Positions 8,603 to 16,714 are shown, counted from the stretch's first letter. The stretch is 64,000 bases of DNA from Methylopila sp. M107 (GCF_000384475.1 NZ_ARWB01000001.1:3475039-3539038), one strand, 5' to 3'. The notes: generated by a model not told the origin, from the sequence alone. Translations and numbers: made by a program.

Positions 8603-8681
8603 CCGCCGTCTGCGATGCGCCCGCATTGGTGCGACGGCGCCGCTTTTCGAGGCGCCCGTTGGCGGGCGCCTCGATCGGACG

Positions 8682-8954
8682 TCAGTGCAGGCTCACCGTC
8701 ACCAGCTCGTGCTCGCGCGCGCTCTCGGCCAGCGCCTCGCGGGTGTCGGCCACGACGATCGGCGAACCATCGGCGCCGAGCAGCGCGAACAGTTCCAGAT
8801 CGGGCTCGAGCTCCGGCGCCTGCGGGAACAGGGCGTTGAGCTCCTGGGACAGAATCGGCTTCACGTAAGCGATGTGACCGTCTCCGATGGCGGCGAATTC
8901 GTCCGCGCTCAGAGGGGCGCGCCGGGGACCGGCGACTGCGTTTTCGCGCTCCAT
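8682..8954 (-). CDS. DUF1150 family protein
   Basis: A 90-residue acidic protein typical of the small DUF1150 family, which is found next to small heat-shock genes in Hyphomicrobiales; function unknown. The core VKPILSQELNALFPQAPELEPDLELFALLGADGSPIVVADTREAL is seen between residues about 30 and 75 (quoted in overlapping parts). The ATG at 8954 lies four bases after the hsp20 stop and AAGGAG sits inside the end of hsp20, so the two are coupled. A longer in-frame reading would run back into hsp20 without its own ribosome site. Confidence 0.8.
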   Translation of the reverse strand: MERENAVAGPRRAPLSADEFAAIGDGHIAYVKPILSQELNALFPQAPELEPDLELFALLGADGSPIVVADTREALAESAREHELVTVSLH

Positions 8955-8958
8955 GACC

Positions 8959-9414
8959 TTACTCCTTCTCCGCGACGCGGCGAGACTCATCCTGCGCCCG
9001 AATGACGATACGCTTGACTGACTGCTCCGGTTCAGGCCGCACCAGGTCGACGACCAGAAGCCCCTTCGCAAGATCGGCGCCTAGAACCTCCATGCCTTCC
9101 GCGAGCACGAAGGCGCGCGTGAACTGGCGCGCCGCGATTCCGCGGTGGAGGAAGACGCGGTCGTCGGTTTCCGCAGGCGGTCGCCCACGGATGACGAGCT
9201 CGTTCTTCTCGATCGTGACCTCGATCTGGTCCTGGCCGAAGCCCGCGACCGCGAGCGTGATCCGCAGCCGTTCCGGAGCGCCGTTTTCCTGGGCCAGCCG
9301 CTCGATATTGTAGGGCGGATAGCCGTCGGCGCTCTTGGCCACGCGATCGAGCGCGCGCTCCAGGCCGTCGAAACCAAGCAGAAAAGGGCTCTGCAACCCA
9401 GTCAGACGCGACAT
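8959..9414 (-). CDS. Hsp20/alpha-crystallin small heat-shock protein (IbpA-like)
   Basis: ATP-independent holdase that keeps unfolded proteins refoldable for DnaK/ClpB. The 151-residue protein starts with MSRLTGLQSPFLLGFDGLER, typical of rhizobial IbpA-type proteins, has the alpha-crystallin domain at about residues 38-130 (including the HRGIAARQFTRAFVL strand region) and an I-x-I-like tail (KRIVIRA). Its leader can form two alternative hairpins (see the separate entry), consistent with thermoregulated translation. DUF1150 follows at four bases. Confidence 0.92.
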   Translation of the reverse strand: MSRLTGLQSPFLLGFDGLERALDRVAKSADGYPPYNIERLAQENGAPERLRITLAVAGFGQDQIEVTIEKNELVIRGRPPAETDDRVFLHRGIAARQFTRAFVLAEGMEVLGADLAKGLLVVDLVRPEPEQSVKRIVIRAQDESRRVAEKE

Positions 9415-9447
9415 TTCAAAGTCCTCGCCGTCAAGCGACTTTGACGG
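9415..9447 (-). promoter_or_regulatory. Possible RNA thermometer in the hsp20 leader
   Basis: In the leftward transcript CCGUCAA (9447-9441) pairs with UUGACGG (9434-9428). Alternatively UCAAAGUC (9444-9437) pairs perfectly with GACUUUGA (9423-9416), which covers the bases between the GAGGA ribosome site and the AUG at 9414. The two foldings exclude each other. Small heat-shock genes in this order are often controlled by ROSE-type thermometers; this one does not show the standard ROSE U(U/C)GCU motif. Confidence 0.5.
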
Positions 9448-9713
9448 AGCCTCGTAAACAAAGCGCTCCGATGGCCGGCTCTTTCCGACCGCGTCTTAAA
9501 GTGGTCGTCGCCGGGCCGCTGTTCAATGGGCGGCGCGATGGTCGCGAGCGGGCGAGAGCAGGGCGCGCGGTATTGCCAAAACGGAGCGTTTTGACTAGAA
9601 GGCGGCCCAAGCGCCATCGGTTCTCGCCGTAGGCCTCACCCTTCGACCAAGCCAATTGGAAGACGCGGGAAGCGCGCAGCGTCGCGCCGCCAGCCTTTTC
9701 CGGGACGAGACCG

Positions 9714-9839
9714 ATGAAAATCCGCAATTCCCTGAAGTCGCTCCGCCACCGCCACCGCGACAACCGCATCGTCCGCCGCAAGGGCCGCGTCTACATCATC
9801 AACAAGACGCAGAAGCGCTTCAAGGCCCGCCAGGGCTGA
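9714..9839 (+). CDS. rpmJ: 50S ribosomal protein L36, zinc-free type
   Basis: A 41-residue basic protein: [20 protein letters not shown] then [21 protein letters not shown]. This is L36 of the C-minus type, lacking the CxxC...CxxxxH zinc ligands of the other paralogue. It stands alone, as is usual in alphaproteobacteria, and is followed by a 9-bp stem hairpin. It is too short to be found by long-ORF criteria. Confidence 0.95.
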   Translation: MKIRNSLKSLRHRHRDNRIVRRKGRVYIINKTQKRFKARQG

Positions 9840-9858
9840 CGCCCTGCGTTTGACGTTC

Positions 9859-9884
9859 GACCGGGAGACGCTAGGCTCCCGGTC
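9859..9884 (+). terminator. Hairpin between rpmJ and the TPR gene, touching the next ATG
   Basis: GACCGGGAG and CTCCCGGTC form a perfect 9-bp stem with an 8-base loop. The 3' arm ends exactly one base before the ATG at 9885. It may terminate rpmJ transcription without a U-tract, or damp translation of the next gene. Confidence 0.5.
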
Positions 9885-10565
9885 ATGGCGCGCTTCTCCC
9901 CGGCTGCTCTCATCGCTTCGATGCTGCTCGTGAGCCCTGCGCTCGCGCAGGAGCGCGCGCCCACGGCTCCAGACGTCGCGCCGCCGCTGAACGAGCCGCC
10001 GGGGCCGCCCGCGGGCTTCATTCCGCCGAAAGGTCCGGCACCGAAGGACGCCGCGCCGAGAGCGCAAGCGCTCGAGGCTGACCGCGCGCGCGCTGTCGAC
10101 GAGCTGCTCGGCACCCTCGCCAAGACCGAAGACCCCCGCTCCGCGAAGCGAATCGCCGGCGGCGTACAGGCGCTCTGGATGCGCTCGGGCAGCGATACGA
10201 TCGATCTCCTCACCGCCCGGGCGAACGAGGCGCAGCGCGCCCAGAAGCTCGACATGGCGGTCAAGCTGATGGACCAGGTGGTCGGGCTGAAGCCCGATTT
10301 CGCGGAAGGCTGGAACCGCCGCGCGGTGCTGCATTTCGCGGCCAAGAACTACGACGCCGCGATGGCCGACATCCACGAGACCCTCATCCGCGAACCGCGC
10401 CATTTCGGGGCCTGGCTCGCGCTCGGACGCATCCTGTCCGACGCCGGCTTCGACCGTCAGGCGCTCGCCGCCTTCCGCAAGACCCTCGAGATCTACCCGG
10501 CCGTCGAGGGGCTGAAGAAAGAGGTCGAGGGCCTTACGCTCAAGGTCGAAGGCCAGCCGATCTGA
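9885..10565 (+). CDS. Secreted tetratricopeptide repeat protein
   Basis: A 226-residue periplasmic protein with a signal peptide ending at LAQ (residues 20-22), a proline-rich linker (about 25-60) and a helical region with at least two TPR units (KLDMAVKLMDQVVGLKPDFA at about 122-141; YDAAMADIHETLIREPRHFG at about 156-175), plus a third near 190-215. TPR proteins mediate protein contacts; the partner here is unknown. Its stop overlaps the start of the alpha/beta hydrolase gene by one base (TGATG), so the two form a unit. Confidence 0.82.
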   Translation: MARFSPAALIASMLLVSPALAQERAPTAPDVAPPLNEPPGPPAGFIPPKGPAPKDAAPRAQALEADRARAVDELLGTLAKTEDPRSAKRIAGGVQALWMRSGSDTIDLLTARANEAQRAQKLDMAVKLMDQVVGLKPDFAEGWNRRAVLHFAAKNYDAAMADIHETLIREPRHFGAWLALGRILSDAGFDRQALAAFRKTLEIYPAVEGLKKEVEGLTLKVEGQPI

Positions 10566-11503
10566 TGCGGTTCGGATTTGGGGCGGGTCTGGCCGTCTTG
10601 GCGGCGTTGTCGCTGGCGCTCGGCCCCGGCGGCGCCGAAGCTGTCGAGCCGGAAGGGCAATTCGTGTCCGTGACCGGCGGGCGGCTTCACGTCGTGGTGC
10701 TGGAGTCCCGCGGAAAGCCTTCTGGAAGCACGCTGCTGCTGCTCCATGGCGCGAGCGGCAACCTCAAGGACCTGCAGGAATCGATCGGCGAGCGACTGGC
10801 CGCGCGCCATCGGGTGATTCTCGTCGACCGGCCGGGTCATGGGCATAGCGACCGGCTCGGCGGCCGCGAGATGTCGTCGCCGGCCCGCCAGGCGGACGCG
10901 ATTTCCGAGGCGCTGGAGAGGCTTAAGGTCGGGCGCGCAGTGGTCGTCGGGCATTCCTGGTCGGGCGCGCTCGCGACAAATCTCGCGCTCGACCATCCGT
11001 CGCATGTCTCCGGGCTCGTGCTGATCAGCCCGGGATCGCACCCCTATCCGGGCGGGGCGGCGTGGTACAACGAGATCGCGGCGACTCCGCTGATCGGGCG
11101 CGCTTTCGCGTCGCTGATCCGTCCTGTCGCCGAAAAGCGCTTCGACGACGGGCTGAAATCGGTGTTCGCGCCGAAGCCGCCGCCGCCGGACTATGTCGCG
11201 CGGACCGACGCCAAGCTGTTGCTGCGGCCCGAGGAATTCGTCGCCAACGCCGAGGACCTGGTCGATTTCAAGAGGTTCGTCGCGGCCCAGTACAGGCGCT
11301 ACGACGCGATCCGCGTTCCGACCGTGATCATCACCGCCGACAAGGACGAGATCGTCTCGCCCGAGATCCATTCGCGACCGCTCCACAGGCAGATCAAGGG
11401 CTCGAAGCTCGTGGTGCTGGAGGGCGTCGGCCACACGCCGCATTGGAACGCGACCGACCGGGTCATCCGCGAAATCGAGGGCGTCGTCGCGAAGGCGCGC
11501 TGA
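10565..11503 (+). CDS. Alpha/beta hydrolase
   Basis: A 312-residue serine hydrolase with an N-terminal signal or anchor (MRFGFGAGLAVLAALSLALG). The oxyanion region LLLHGASGN, the nucleophile elbow VVGHSWSG (Ser nucleophile) and the C-terminal histidine in GVGHTPHWN are intact; the acid is probably the Asp in TADKDEIV. Substrate cannot be told; related enzymes are esterases or haloalkane dehalogenase-like proteins. It overlaps the TPR gene by one base. Convergent to the chromate transporter genes. Confidence 0.85.
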   Translation: MRFGFGAGLAVLAALSLALGPGGAEAVEPEGQFVSVTGGRLHVVVLESRGKPSGSTLLLLHGASGNLKDLQESIGERLAARHRVILVDRPGHGHSDRLGGREMSSPARQADAISEALERLKVGRAVVVGHSWSGALATNLALDHPSHVSGLVLISPGSHPYPGGAAWYNEIAATPLIGRAFASLIRPVAEKRFDDGLKSVFAPKPPPPDYVARTDAKLLLRPEEFVANAEDLVDFKRFVAAQYRRYDAIRVPTVIITADKDEIVSPEIHSRPLHRQIKGSKLVVLEGVGHTPHWNATDRVIREIEGVVAKAR

Positions 11504-11593
11504 CGGTCCGGCCGGTCTGGCCGATCGGCCGCGCCGCCTGGCCGCGCTTCCGCGCGATCGCCTGCAATCTCAAGGCGTGGCCTATGGCCGGCC

Positions 11594-11618
11594 GGCCACA
11601 TCGCCCGGCCATGTGGCC
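11594..11618. terminator. Hairpin between convergent hydrolase and chrA genes
   Basis: GGCCACAT (11594-11601) and ATGTGGCC (11611-11618) form an 8-bp stem with a 9-base loop. It ends nine bases before the chrA stop at 11627 and could serve both strands. Confidence 0.4.
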
Positions 11619-11626
11619 GCGGCCCT

Positions 11627-12157
11627 TTACGCCTGCCCGAACCCGGCCAGTCCGACGGCGGCGCCGGCCGCGAGCGCCAGCAGCGGATGGATGCGGGTGA
11701 AGGCGGTGACGAGCGCGCAGCCGCCGGCGATCGCGGCGAGCGCGAGATTCGGCGCCGACGCCTCCGTGATGACGATGGCGCTCGCCGTCACGAGTCCCGC
11801 CGTCATCGGCACGAGCCCCGCCTGCACGATCGCGCGCCACGGGCGGTCCCTGAAACGATCCCACGCTTTCAGCGCGAGGCAGGTCACCACCGCCGCCGGT
11901 CCGAACTTCGCGAGCGACGTCACCGCCGCCCCCGCGAACCCCGCGACATGCCAGCCGACCAGCGGGACCACCATCATGTTCGGCCCCGGCGCGGCCTGAG
12001 CGAGCGCGAACATGGCGCTGAACTGCTCCGCGGTCATCCAGTGCTGCACCTCGACCACCCGCCGCTGCATTTCCGGCAGGATCGTGTAGCCGCCGCCGAA
12101 GGCGAGCAGCGAAAGCTCTCCGAAGATCAGGGCGAGCGCGATCAGGGTCGCGATCAT
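11627..12157 (-). CDS. chrA: Chromate transporter, second half (CHR domain)
   Basis: A 176-residue inner-membrane protein equal to one CHR domain. It carries the family motif FGGGYTILPEMQRRVVE followed by HWMTAEQF and AQAAPGPNMM. ChrA exports chromate from the cytosol; in this organism the usual 400-residue protein is divided into two genes that should assemble as a pair, as described for short-chain CHR proteins. The ATG at 12157 overlaps the stop of the upstream half (ATGA), which enforces equal synthesis. Confidence 0.88.
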   Translation of the reverse strand: MIATLIALALIFGELSLLAFGGGYTILPEMQRRVVEVQHWMTAEQFSAMFALAQAAPGPNMMVVPLVGWHVAGFAGAAVTSLAKFGPAAVVTCLALKAWDRFRDRPWRAIVQAGLVPMTAGLVTASAIVITEASAPNLALAAIAGGCALVTAFTRIHPLLALAAGAAVGLAGFGQA

Positions 12158-12720
12158 GGGCGGAACCTCCAGGCGAGCAGGATGCTGAGCGGCGCCAGCA
12201 CCGCCATGACGGGCAGCAGCGGCAGGCGGAACACCGCGATGGCGAGGATGCAGAGCGCCGCGATCCCGATCGCGACGGGGTTCTTGCGCAGCGGCCAGAG
12301 GATCTTCCACGCCATCGAGATCAGCAGCCCGGCGGCGGCGGCCGCGAGGCCCGCGAACAGGTGGCGCACGTTCGGATCGGCGTGGAACCGGTCATAGACG
12401 ACGCCGAGCCCGATCACGATCGCGGTCGGCGCGGCGACCAGCCCGACGAGCGACGCCACGGCGCCGGGGACGCCCCGGAACTTCAGCCCGATCGCGACCG
12501 ACATGTTCATGATGTTGCCGCCGGGCAGGAACTGGCAGAGCCCGAGCATGTCGGTGAACTCCTCGCCGGTGAGCCACCGGCGGCGCTCCACCACCATGTC
12601 GCGCGCGAGCGGCATGACGCCGCCGAAGCCGATGAGGCCGAGCGTCAGGAAGCCCGTGAAGAGTTCGCCGACGCCTGGCGTCTGGCGTTCGATCGGGAGT
12701 GCGTCGCCTGTGATGTCCAT
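12154..12720 (-). CDS. chrA: Chromate transporter, first half (CHR domain)
   Basis: A 188-residue inner-membrane protein with the CHR motif FGGVMPLARDMVVERRRWLT and GLCQFLPGGN. It precedes and overlaps the second CHR half by four bases. The start at 12720 (MDITGDALPIERQTPGVGEL) is preferred; an upstream in-frame reading would extend into the AT-rich promoter region shared with the LysR gene. Six or so hydrophobic segments are visible. The divergent LysR gene begins 100 bases away. Confidence 0.88.
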   Translation of the reverse strand: MDITGDALPIERQTPGVGELFTGFLTLGLIGFGGVMPLARDMVVERRRWLTGEEFTDMLGLCQFLPGGNIMNMSVAIGLKFRGVPGAVASLVGLVAAPTAIVIGLGVVYDRFHADPNVRHLFAGLAAAAAGLLISMAWKILWPLRKNPVAIGIAALCILAIAVFRLPLLPVMAVLAPLSILLAWRFRP

Positions 12721-12791
12721 GATCCGTCGCTTCGAGAAAGGGTGCGCGCCAGATCTAGGTTCGAACCAACCCAATGTAAAATATATGGAAG

Positions 12792-12804
12792 ATGATATAA
12801 TCAT
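12792..12804. promoter_or_regulatory. AT-rich palindrome in the chrA/lysR divergent promoter
   Basis: ATGAT-ATA-ATCAT, centred 23 bases before the LysR start, inside the only AT-rich stretch of this region (12770-12815). It is a candidate operator for the LysR protein acting on both genes; it does not fit the strict T-N11-A form. Confidence 0.4.
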
Positions 12805-12820
12805 ACGTTAAAGATATGGC

Positions 12821-13744
12821 ATGATCGAGCTTCGACATCTCCGCTACGCCGTCGCCGTCGCGGACGAAGGCCATGTCACGCGGGCGGCGGAGAGGCTCGG
12901 CATCCAGCAGCCGCCGCTCAGCCAGCAGATCAAGGCGCTGGAGGCGATGGTCGGGGCGCCGCTGTTCCGGCGCCTGCCGCGCGGCGTCGAACTGACCGAC
13001 GTCGGGCGCGTCTTCATCGAGCGGGCTCGGCGCGTCCTTGGCGACGTCGACGTCGCGGTGGAGGAAGCGCGCCGGGTCGCGCGCGGCGAAGAGGGCCGGC
13101 TCGTGATCGGCTTTACGGCCTCGGCCGCCTTCCACCCGCTGGTCGGCTCGGCGGTGCGAAAACTCCGCGAAACCTCGCCCGGCGTGGTGCTGAGCCTCGA
13201 GGAGGGCGGCTCGGTCCTGCTGGTTGAGGCGCTGCGGGCGGGCCGGCTTGACGCGGCCTTCGTCCGGCCGCCCTTCGACGGGACCGACAGGCTGCGCCTC
13301 ACGCCGCTGCTCGTCGAGGAGATGCTAGTCGCGGTCCCCGAGCGGCACCCGCTCGCGAGCCGGGCGGGCAGGGGGCGCCGGGTCGCGCTGCAGGCGCTCT
13401 CGGGCGAAACCTTCGTGCTCTACCGGCGCCCGTTCGTCTCGGGGCTTTACGACACGATCGTCGCGGCGTGCCGGGCGGCGGGGTTCAGCCCGAAGATCGG
13501 CCAGGAGGCGCCGCGGCTCGTCACGACGCTGAGCCTGGTTTCCGCGGGCCTTGGCGTCTCGATCATCCCGGCCTCGATGGCGCGGCTGGAGACCAACGGG
13601 GTCGTCTATCTCGGCATCGAGCGCGCCGCCGGGCTCGCGGCGCCGCTCGATTTCGCCTGCCGCGACGAAGAGCCGAGCGGCTGCCTGCGGCGGTTTTCCG
13701 AGATCGTCGCGGATCACGCGGCGGCGTATGGGGGCGGCGGGTAG
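12821..13744 (+). CDS. LysR-family transcriptional regulator, likely controlling the chrA pair
   Basis: A 307-residue LysR protein: N-terminal winged helix-turn-helix (MIELRHLRYAVAVADEGHVT, then RAAERLGIQQPPLSQQIKAL) and C-terminal periplasmic-binding-like effector domain (from about residue 90). It is transcribed away from the split chromate transporter, the classic LysR arrangement, so it most probably regulates that operon; its ligand is unknown. No strong Shine-Dalgarno precedes the ATG. Confidence 0.88.
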   Translation: MIELRHLRYAVAVADEGHVTRAAERLGIQQPPLSQQIKALEAMVGAPLFRRLPRGVELTDVGRVFIERARRVLGDVDVAVEEARRVARGEEGRLVIGFTASAAFHPLVGSAVRKLRETSPGVVLSLEEGGSVLLVEALRAGRLDAAFVRPPFDGTDRLRLTPLLVEEMLVAVPERHPLASRAGRGRRVALQALSGETFVLYRRPFVSGLYDTIVAACRAAGFSPKIGQEAPRLVTTLSLVSAGLGVSIIPASMARLETNGVVYLGIERAAGLAAPLDFACRDEEPSGCLRRFSEIVADHAAAYGGGG

Positions 13745-13754
13745 GGCGACCGCC

Positions 13755-13963
13755 TCGGTTCCTCCTCCGCGAAAGCGGGGGAGGGGGACCATGGCGTCAG
13801 CCATGGTGGAGGGGGCGGACTCGCGATGCGGTTTCGGAGATGTGCTCACTCTTGCCTCCGCCTCGGCGCGGCGCGCCATACCGTTGCGCTCTACGTCCGC
13901 CCCCTCCACCGCGTTTCACGCGGCCCCCCTCCCCCGTGCGTTCCGCACGGAGGAGGAACAAGA
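13755..13963. repeat. REP-like element, family D
   Basis: Inverted segments rich in CCTCC...GGAGG (start near CCTCCTCCGCGAAAGCGGGG, end near CGTTCCGCACGGAGGAGG) flank a spacer. The same family recurs at 31148, 35847, 38152, 46731 and 47446. The gap 13745-14001 holds no gene. Confidence 0.6.
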
Positions 13964-13993
13964 GACCCCTCAATCGCCCTCCATCAAAACCAA

Positions 13994-14022
13994 TTGAAGC
14001 CTATTAGATAGCATGCTATCTA
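13994..14022 (+). promoter_or_regulatory. Promoter of the MarR-efflux operon, probably leaderless
   Basis: TTGAAG at 13994-13999 and TATCTA at 14017-14022 are 17 bases apart. The expected start of transcription, six to seven bases downstream, coincides with the A of the MarR ATG at 14029. There is no Shine-Dalgarno sequence. Confidence 0.65.
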
Positions 14023-14025
14023 ATA
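14002..14025. promoter_or_regulatory. 24-bp perfect palindrome, likely MarR operator
   Basis: TATTAGATAGCA joined to its exact reverse complement TGCTATCTAATA. It covers the spacer and -10 box of the promoter and ends three bases before the MarR start codon, the ideal place for autorepression by a MarR dimer. Confidence 0.8.
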
Positions 14026-14028
14026 CCC

Positions 14029-14484
14029 ATGCCCGACGTCGTCGACCAGACCTCCGCGACCGAGTTCGGCCGCCAGCTCGCGCTGCTGTCGCGCCGCTGG
14101 CGGAAGCGCCTCGACGACGCGCTCGCCTCGTCCGGCCTCACCGACGCCAGCTGGCGCCCCTTGATCCATCTCGGCCGGCTCGGCGACGGCGCGCGGCAGA
14201 GCGATCTCGCCCGCGCGCTCGGCATCGAGGGCCCGTCGCTGGTGCGGCTGCTCGATCGGCTGGAGGCCTCGAAACTGATCGAGCGGCGCGAGGATTCTTC
14301 CGACCGGCGCGCCAAGACCCTGCACCTGACGCCCGAGGGCGAAACACTCGTCGACCGGATGCAGGCGGTGGTCGGCGACACATGCGGCGCGCTGGTCGAG
14401 GGCGTCAGCTCGGAAGAGCTCGCGACTTGCGCGCGCGTCTTCGCCCGATTGATCGACCGGACCGAGCCGGAGGGGCGGACATGA
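14029..14484 (+). CDS. MarR-family regulator of the downstream efflux operon
   Basis: A 151-residue winged-helix protein: DNA recognition region RQSDLARALGIEGPSLVRLL (about 59-78) followed by the wing EDSSDRRAKTLHLTPEG, framed by dimerisation helices. MarR proteins are displaced from palindromic operators by phenolic or other aromatic ligands. A 24-bp palindrome overlaps its own promoter, and its TGA overlaps the ATG of the FUSC efflux protein, so it almost certainly represses the whole 14029-17827 unit. Confidence 0.92.
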   Translation: MPDVVDQTSATEFGRQLALLSRRWRKRLDDALASSGLTDASWRPLIHLGRLGDGARQSDLARALGIEGPSLVRLLDRLEASKLIERREDSSDRRAKTLHLTPEGETLVDRMQAVVGDTCGALVEGVSSEELATCARVFARLIDRTEPEGRT

Positions 14485-16520
14485 GCCCCGCCGCCACGCA
14501 AAAACTGGTCTTCGCGCTTCGCACCACGCTCGCAGGCCTGCTCGCGGCCTGGATCGCCTTCACGGCGAACCTGCCGCAGGCCTCGACCTCGATGATGACG
14601 GTGTTCATCGTCTCCCAGCCGCTCACCGGCATGGTGCTGTCGAAATCGCTGTTCCGGGTGGTCGGGACGGTCACGGGCGCAGTCGTCGCGGTCGCGCTGA
14701 CGGCGCTGTTCTCCGAGGCGCCGGAGCTGTTCGCGCTCGCGGTCTCGCTCTGGATCGGCTCATGCGTCGCGGTCGCGGTGTTCATGCGCGACGCGCCGGC
14801 CGGCTACGGCGCGCTGCTGTCGGGCTACACGGTCGCGATCGTCGCCCTGCCGGCGGTCGGCGCGCCCGACACGGTGTTCCAGGCCGCGATGGACCGCGGC
14901 GCGGAGATCTTCGTCGGCATCATGGTGGCGACGACGCTGAGCCAGGTGTTCTTTCCGCAGAGCGCCGCCGGCGCGCTGAAGCGCGCGACCAGTGCCGCCG
15001 TCGCATCCGCCTCCGCCTGGGCGGCCGAGACGCTCAAAGGCCGGCCTGACGCCGAGAAGGTGTCGCGCGACCGGCGAAAGCTCGTGGCCGACGTCTCGCG
15101 GCTGGAAAACCTGCGCATCCATGCGTCCTTCGATTCAGCCGAAATCCGCCTGTCGGGCCGCCGGGTCCGGCTGCTGCACGCACGGCTCGTCAGCCTGCTC
15201 GCGCTGCTGGTCTCGGTGCACGACCGCATGGAGACGCTGCGGGCGGAGCGTCCCGACAGCGCGGCGCGGCTTCGCCCGCTGATGGCGCAGGCCGCCGACG
15301 CCATGGCGCCGGAAGCGTCCGAGGCGAAACGGTCGGAAGCCCGCGACGCGCTGCTTGGCGCGGCGCCGGACCTCGACGCCATGCGAACTGAGCGCGCCGG
15401 CGTGTTCGAGCGCACCATCCTCTTGAGGGTCGCGGACCTCGTCGACATGCGCGGCGACATCGCGCGCCTGTCCGACCCGGCAGGCGGCGCCGTGGAGATC
15501 GAGCCGGTCGACGCCGACGACGCGCTGAGCCGCTACCGCGACGTCCAGTTGTCGCTGGTCTCGGGCGCGACGGCGTTCACGGCGATGCTGGTCATCCAGG
15601 CGTTCTGGATCGCCTCCGCCTGGACCTCCGGCGCGGGCGCGGCAGTCATGGTCGCGGTGATGACGAGCCTGTTCGCGCAAGCGGACGACCCGTCGCGGCC
15701 GGCCCATGTGTTCCTCGTGATGACCGCGATCGGCTCGCTCGCCGCCGGGATCTACGTGTTCGGAATCCTGCCCGGGCTCGAAGGCTTCGAGACGCTCGCG
15801 CTCGTCCTGTCGCCGCTGCTGTTCGCCGCCGCCTACGCCATGGCGACGCCGACGCTCGCCCTGCCGGCGCTCGCGGGCGCGATCGGGGCGATCAATCTGC
15901 TCAGCCTCACCAATGTGATGACGCCGGATTTCGAGACCTTCGCCAACGCCGCGATCGGCCAGATGATCGGCATCGGGGGCGCTGCCGTGCTGTTGCGGAT
16001 CCTGAGGCCGATCGGCGCCGCCTGGCCGGTCGCGCGGCTGACCGCGGGCCTCTCGGCCGACCTCGCCGACGTCGCGGCGGGCCGGGAGAGCGGCCGGCTC
16101 GCCTTCGAGAGCCGCATGTTCGACCGCATCGACGGGCTGATGACCCGGCTCGACCTTGCCGATACCGACAATGTCGCGGTCGAGCAGGGCGCGTTGGCGG
16201 CGGTCCGGGTCGGGCTCAACATGCTGGCGCTGCGGCGGGTCGTCCGCGACCTGCCGGCGGAGGTCTCGGGGCCCGTCGTCGAGGCGCTCGCCGAACTCGC
16301 CCGGCATTTCCGCAGGCTCGCGCGCCGCAAGGCCTCGGCGCCGCCGTTTGGTCGGCTGGACGCCGCGCTCGACGCGTCGCTTGGCGCCGACCTTCCGGCC
16401 CGCGAGGGCGCCGCGGATCTTCCGGTCTGGATCGCCTCGATCCGCATGGCGCTCGCCCAGCATCCGCGGCTGTTCGGCGACGCCGCATCGCCCGTCGAGC
16501 CGAAGGGAGCCGCGGCATGA
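14481..16520 (+). CDS. AaeB/FUSC-type aromatic acid efflux membrane protein
   Basis: A 679-residue inner-membrane protein with two FUSC-like transmembrane blocks (about residues 10-165 and 355-510) separated by a long soluble helical region. Proteins of this family (AaeB, YccS) with a HlyD-type partner and a DUF1656 (AaeX) protein export aromatic carboxylates such as p-hydroxybenzoate. GGAGGGG precedes the ATG at 14481, which overlaps the MarR stop (ATGA). The MarR regulator suggests induction by the aromatic substrate. Confidence 0.9.
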   Translation: MSPAATQKLVFALRTTLAGLLAAWIAFTANLPQASTSMMTVFIVSQPLTGMVLSKSLFRVVGTVTGAVVAVALTALFSEAPELFALAVSLWIGSCVAVAVFMRDAPAGYGALLSGYTVAIVALPAVGAPDTVFQAAMDRGAEIFVGIMVATTLSQVFFPQSAAGALKRATSAAVASASAWAAETLKGRPDAEKVSRDRRKLVADVSRLENLRIHASFDSAEIRLSGRRVRLLHARLVSLLALLVSVHDRMETLRAERPDSAARLRPLMAQAADAMAPEASEAKRSEARDALLGAAPDLDAMRTERAGVFERTILLRVADLVDMRGDIARLSDPAGGAVEIEPVDADDALSRYRDVQLSLVSGATAFTAMLVIQAFWIASAWTSGAGAAVMVAVMTSLFAQADDPSRPAHVFLVMTAIGSLAAGIYVFGILPGLEGFETLALVLSPLLFAAAYAMATPTLALPALAGAIGAINLLSLTNVMTPDFETFANAAIGQMIGIGGAAVLLRILRPIGAAWPVARLTAGLSADLADVAAGRESGRLAFESRMFDRIDGLMTRLDLADTDNVAVEQGALAAVRVGLNMLALRRVVRDLPAEVSGPVVEALAELARHFRRLARRKASAPPFGRLDAALDASLGADLPAREGAADLPVWIASIRMALAQHPRLFGDAASPVEPKGAAA

Positions 16521-16714
16521 TCAAGGAGATCGACCTGCTCGGCGTCTTCCTGCCGCCGCTGCTGCTCTATGCGGGGCTCGCGGGCCTGATCTGGCTGCCG
16601 CTGCGCTTCGCGCTGGAGCGCGTCGGCTTCTACCGGCTGGTCTGGCACCCGGCGCTGTTCAATCTTGCGGCTTACGCGATCGCGCTCGCGGCTGTGGTCG
16701 CGGTCCTGAAATGA
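16517..16714 (+). CDS. DUF1656 small membrane protein (AaeX-like)
   Basis: A 65-residue protein with two transmembrane helices (LPPLLLYAGLAGLIWLPLRF and ALFNLAAYAIALAAVVAVL). DUF1656 proteins accompany AaeA/AaeB efflux systems and probably help assemble them. Its ATG overlaps the FUSC stop by four bases. Confidence 0.9.
   Translation: MIKEIDLLGVFLPPLLLYAGLAGLIWLPLRFALERVGFYRLVWHPALFNLAAYAIALAAVVAVLK

Noticed and set aside
14013-16520. 835-codon frame reading through MarR into the FUSC gene
   Set aside because: The first 156 codons are an out-of-frame, Arg-rich translation of the MarR gene; the real FUSC start is the ATG at 14481 with a good ribosome site.
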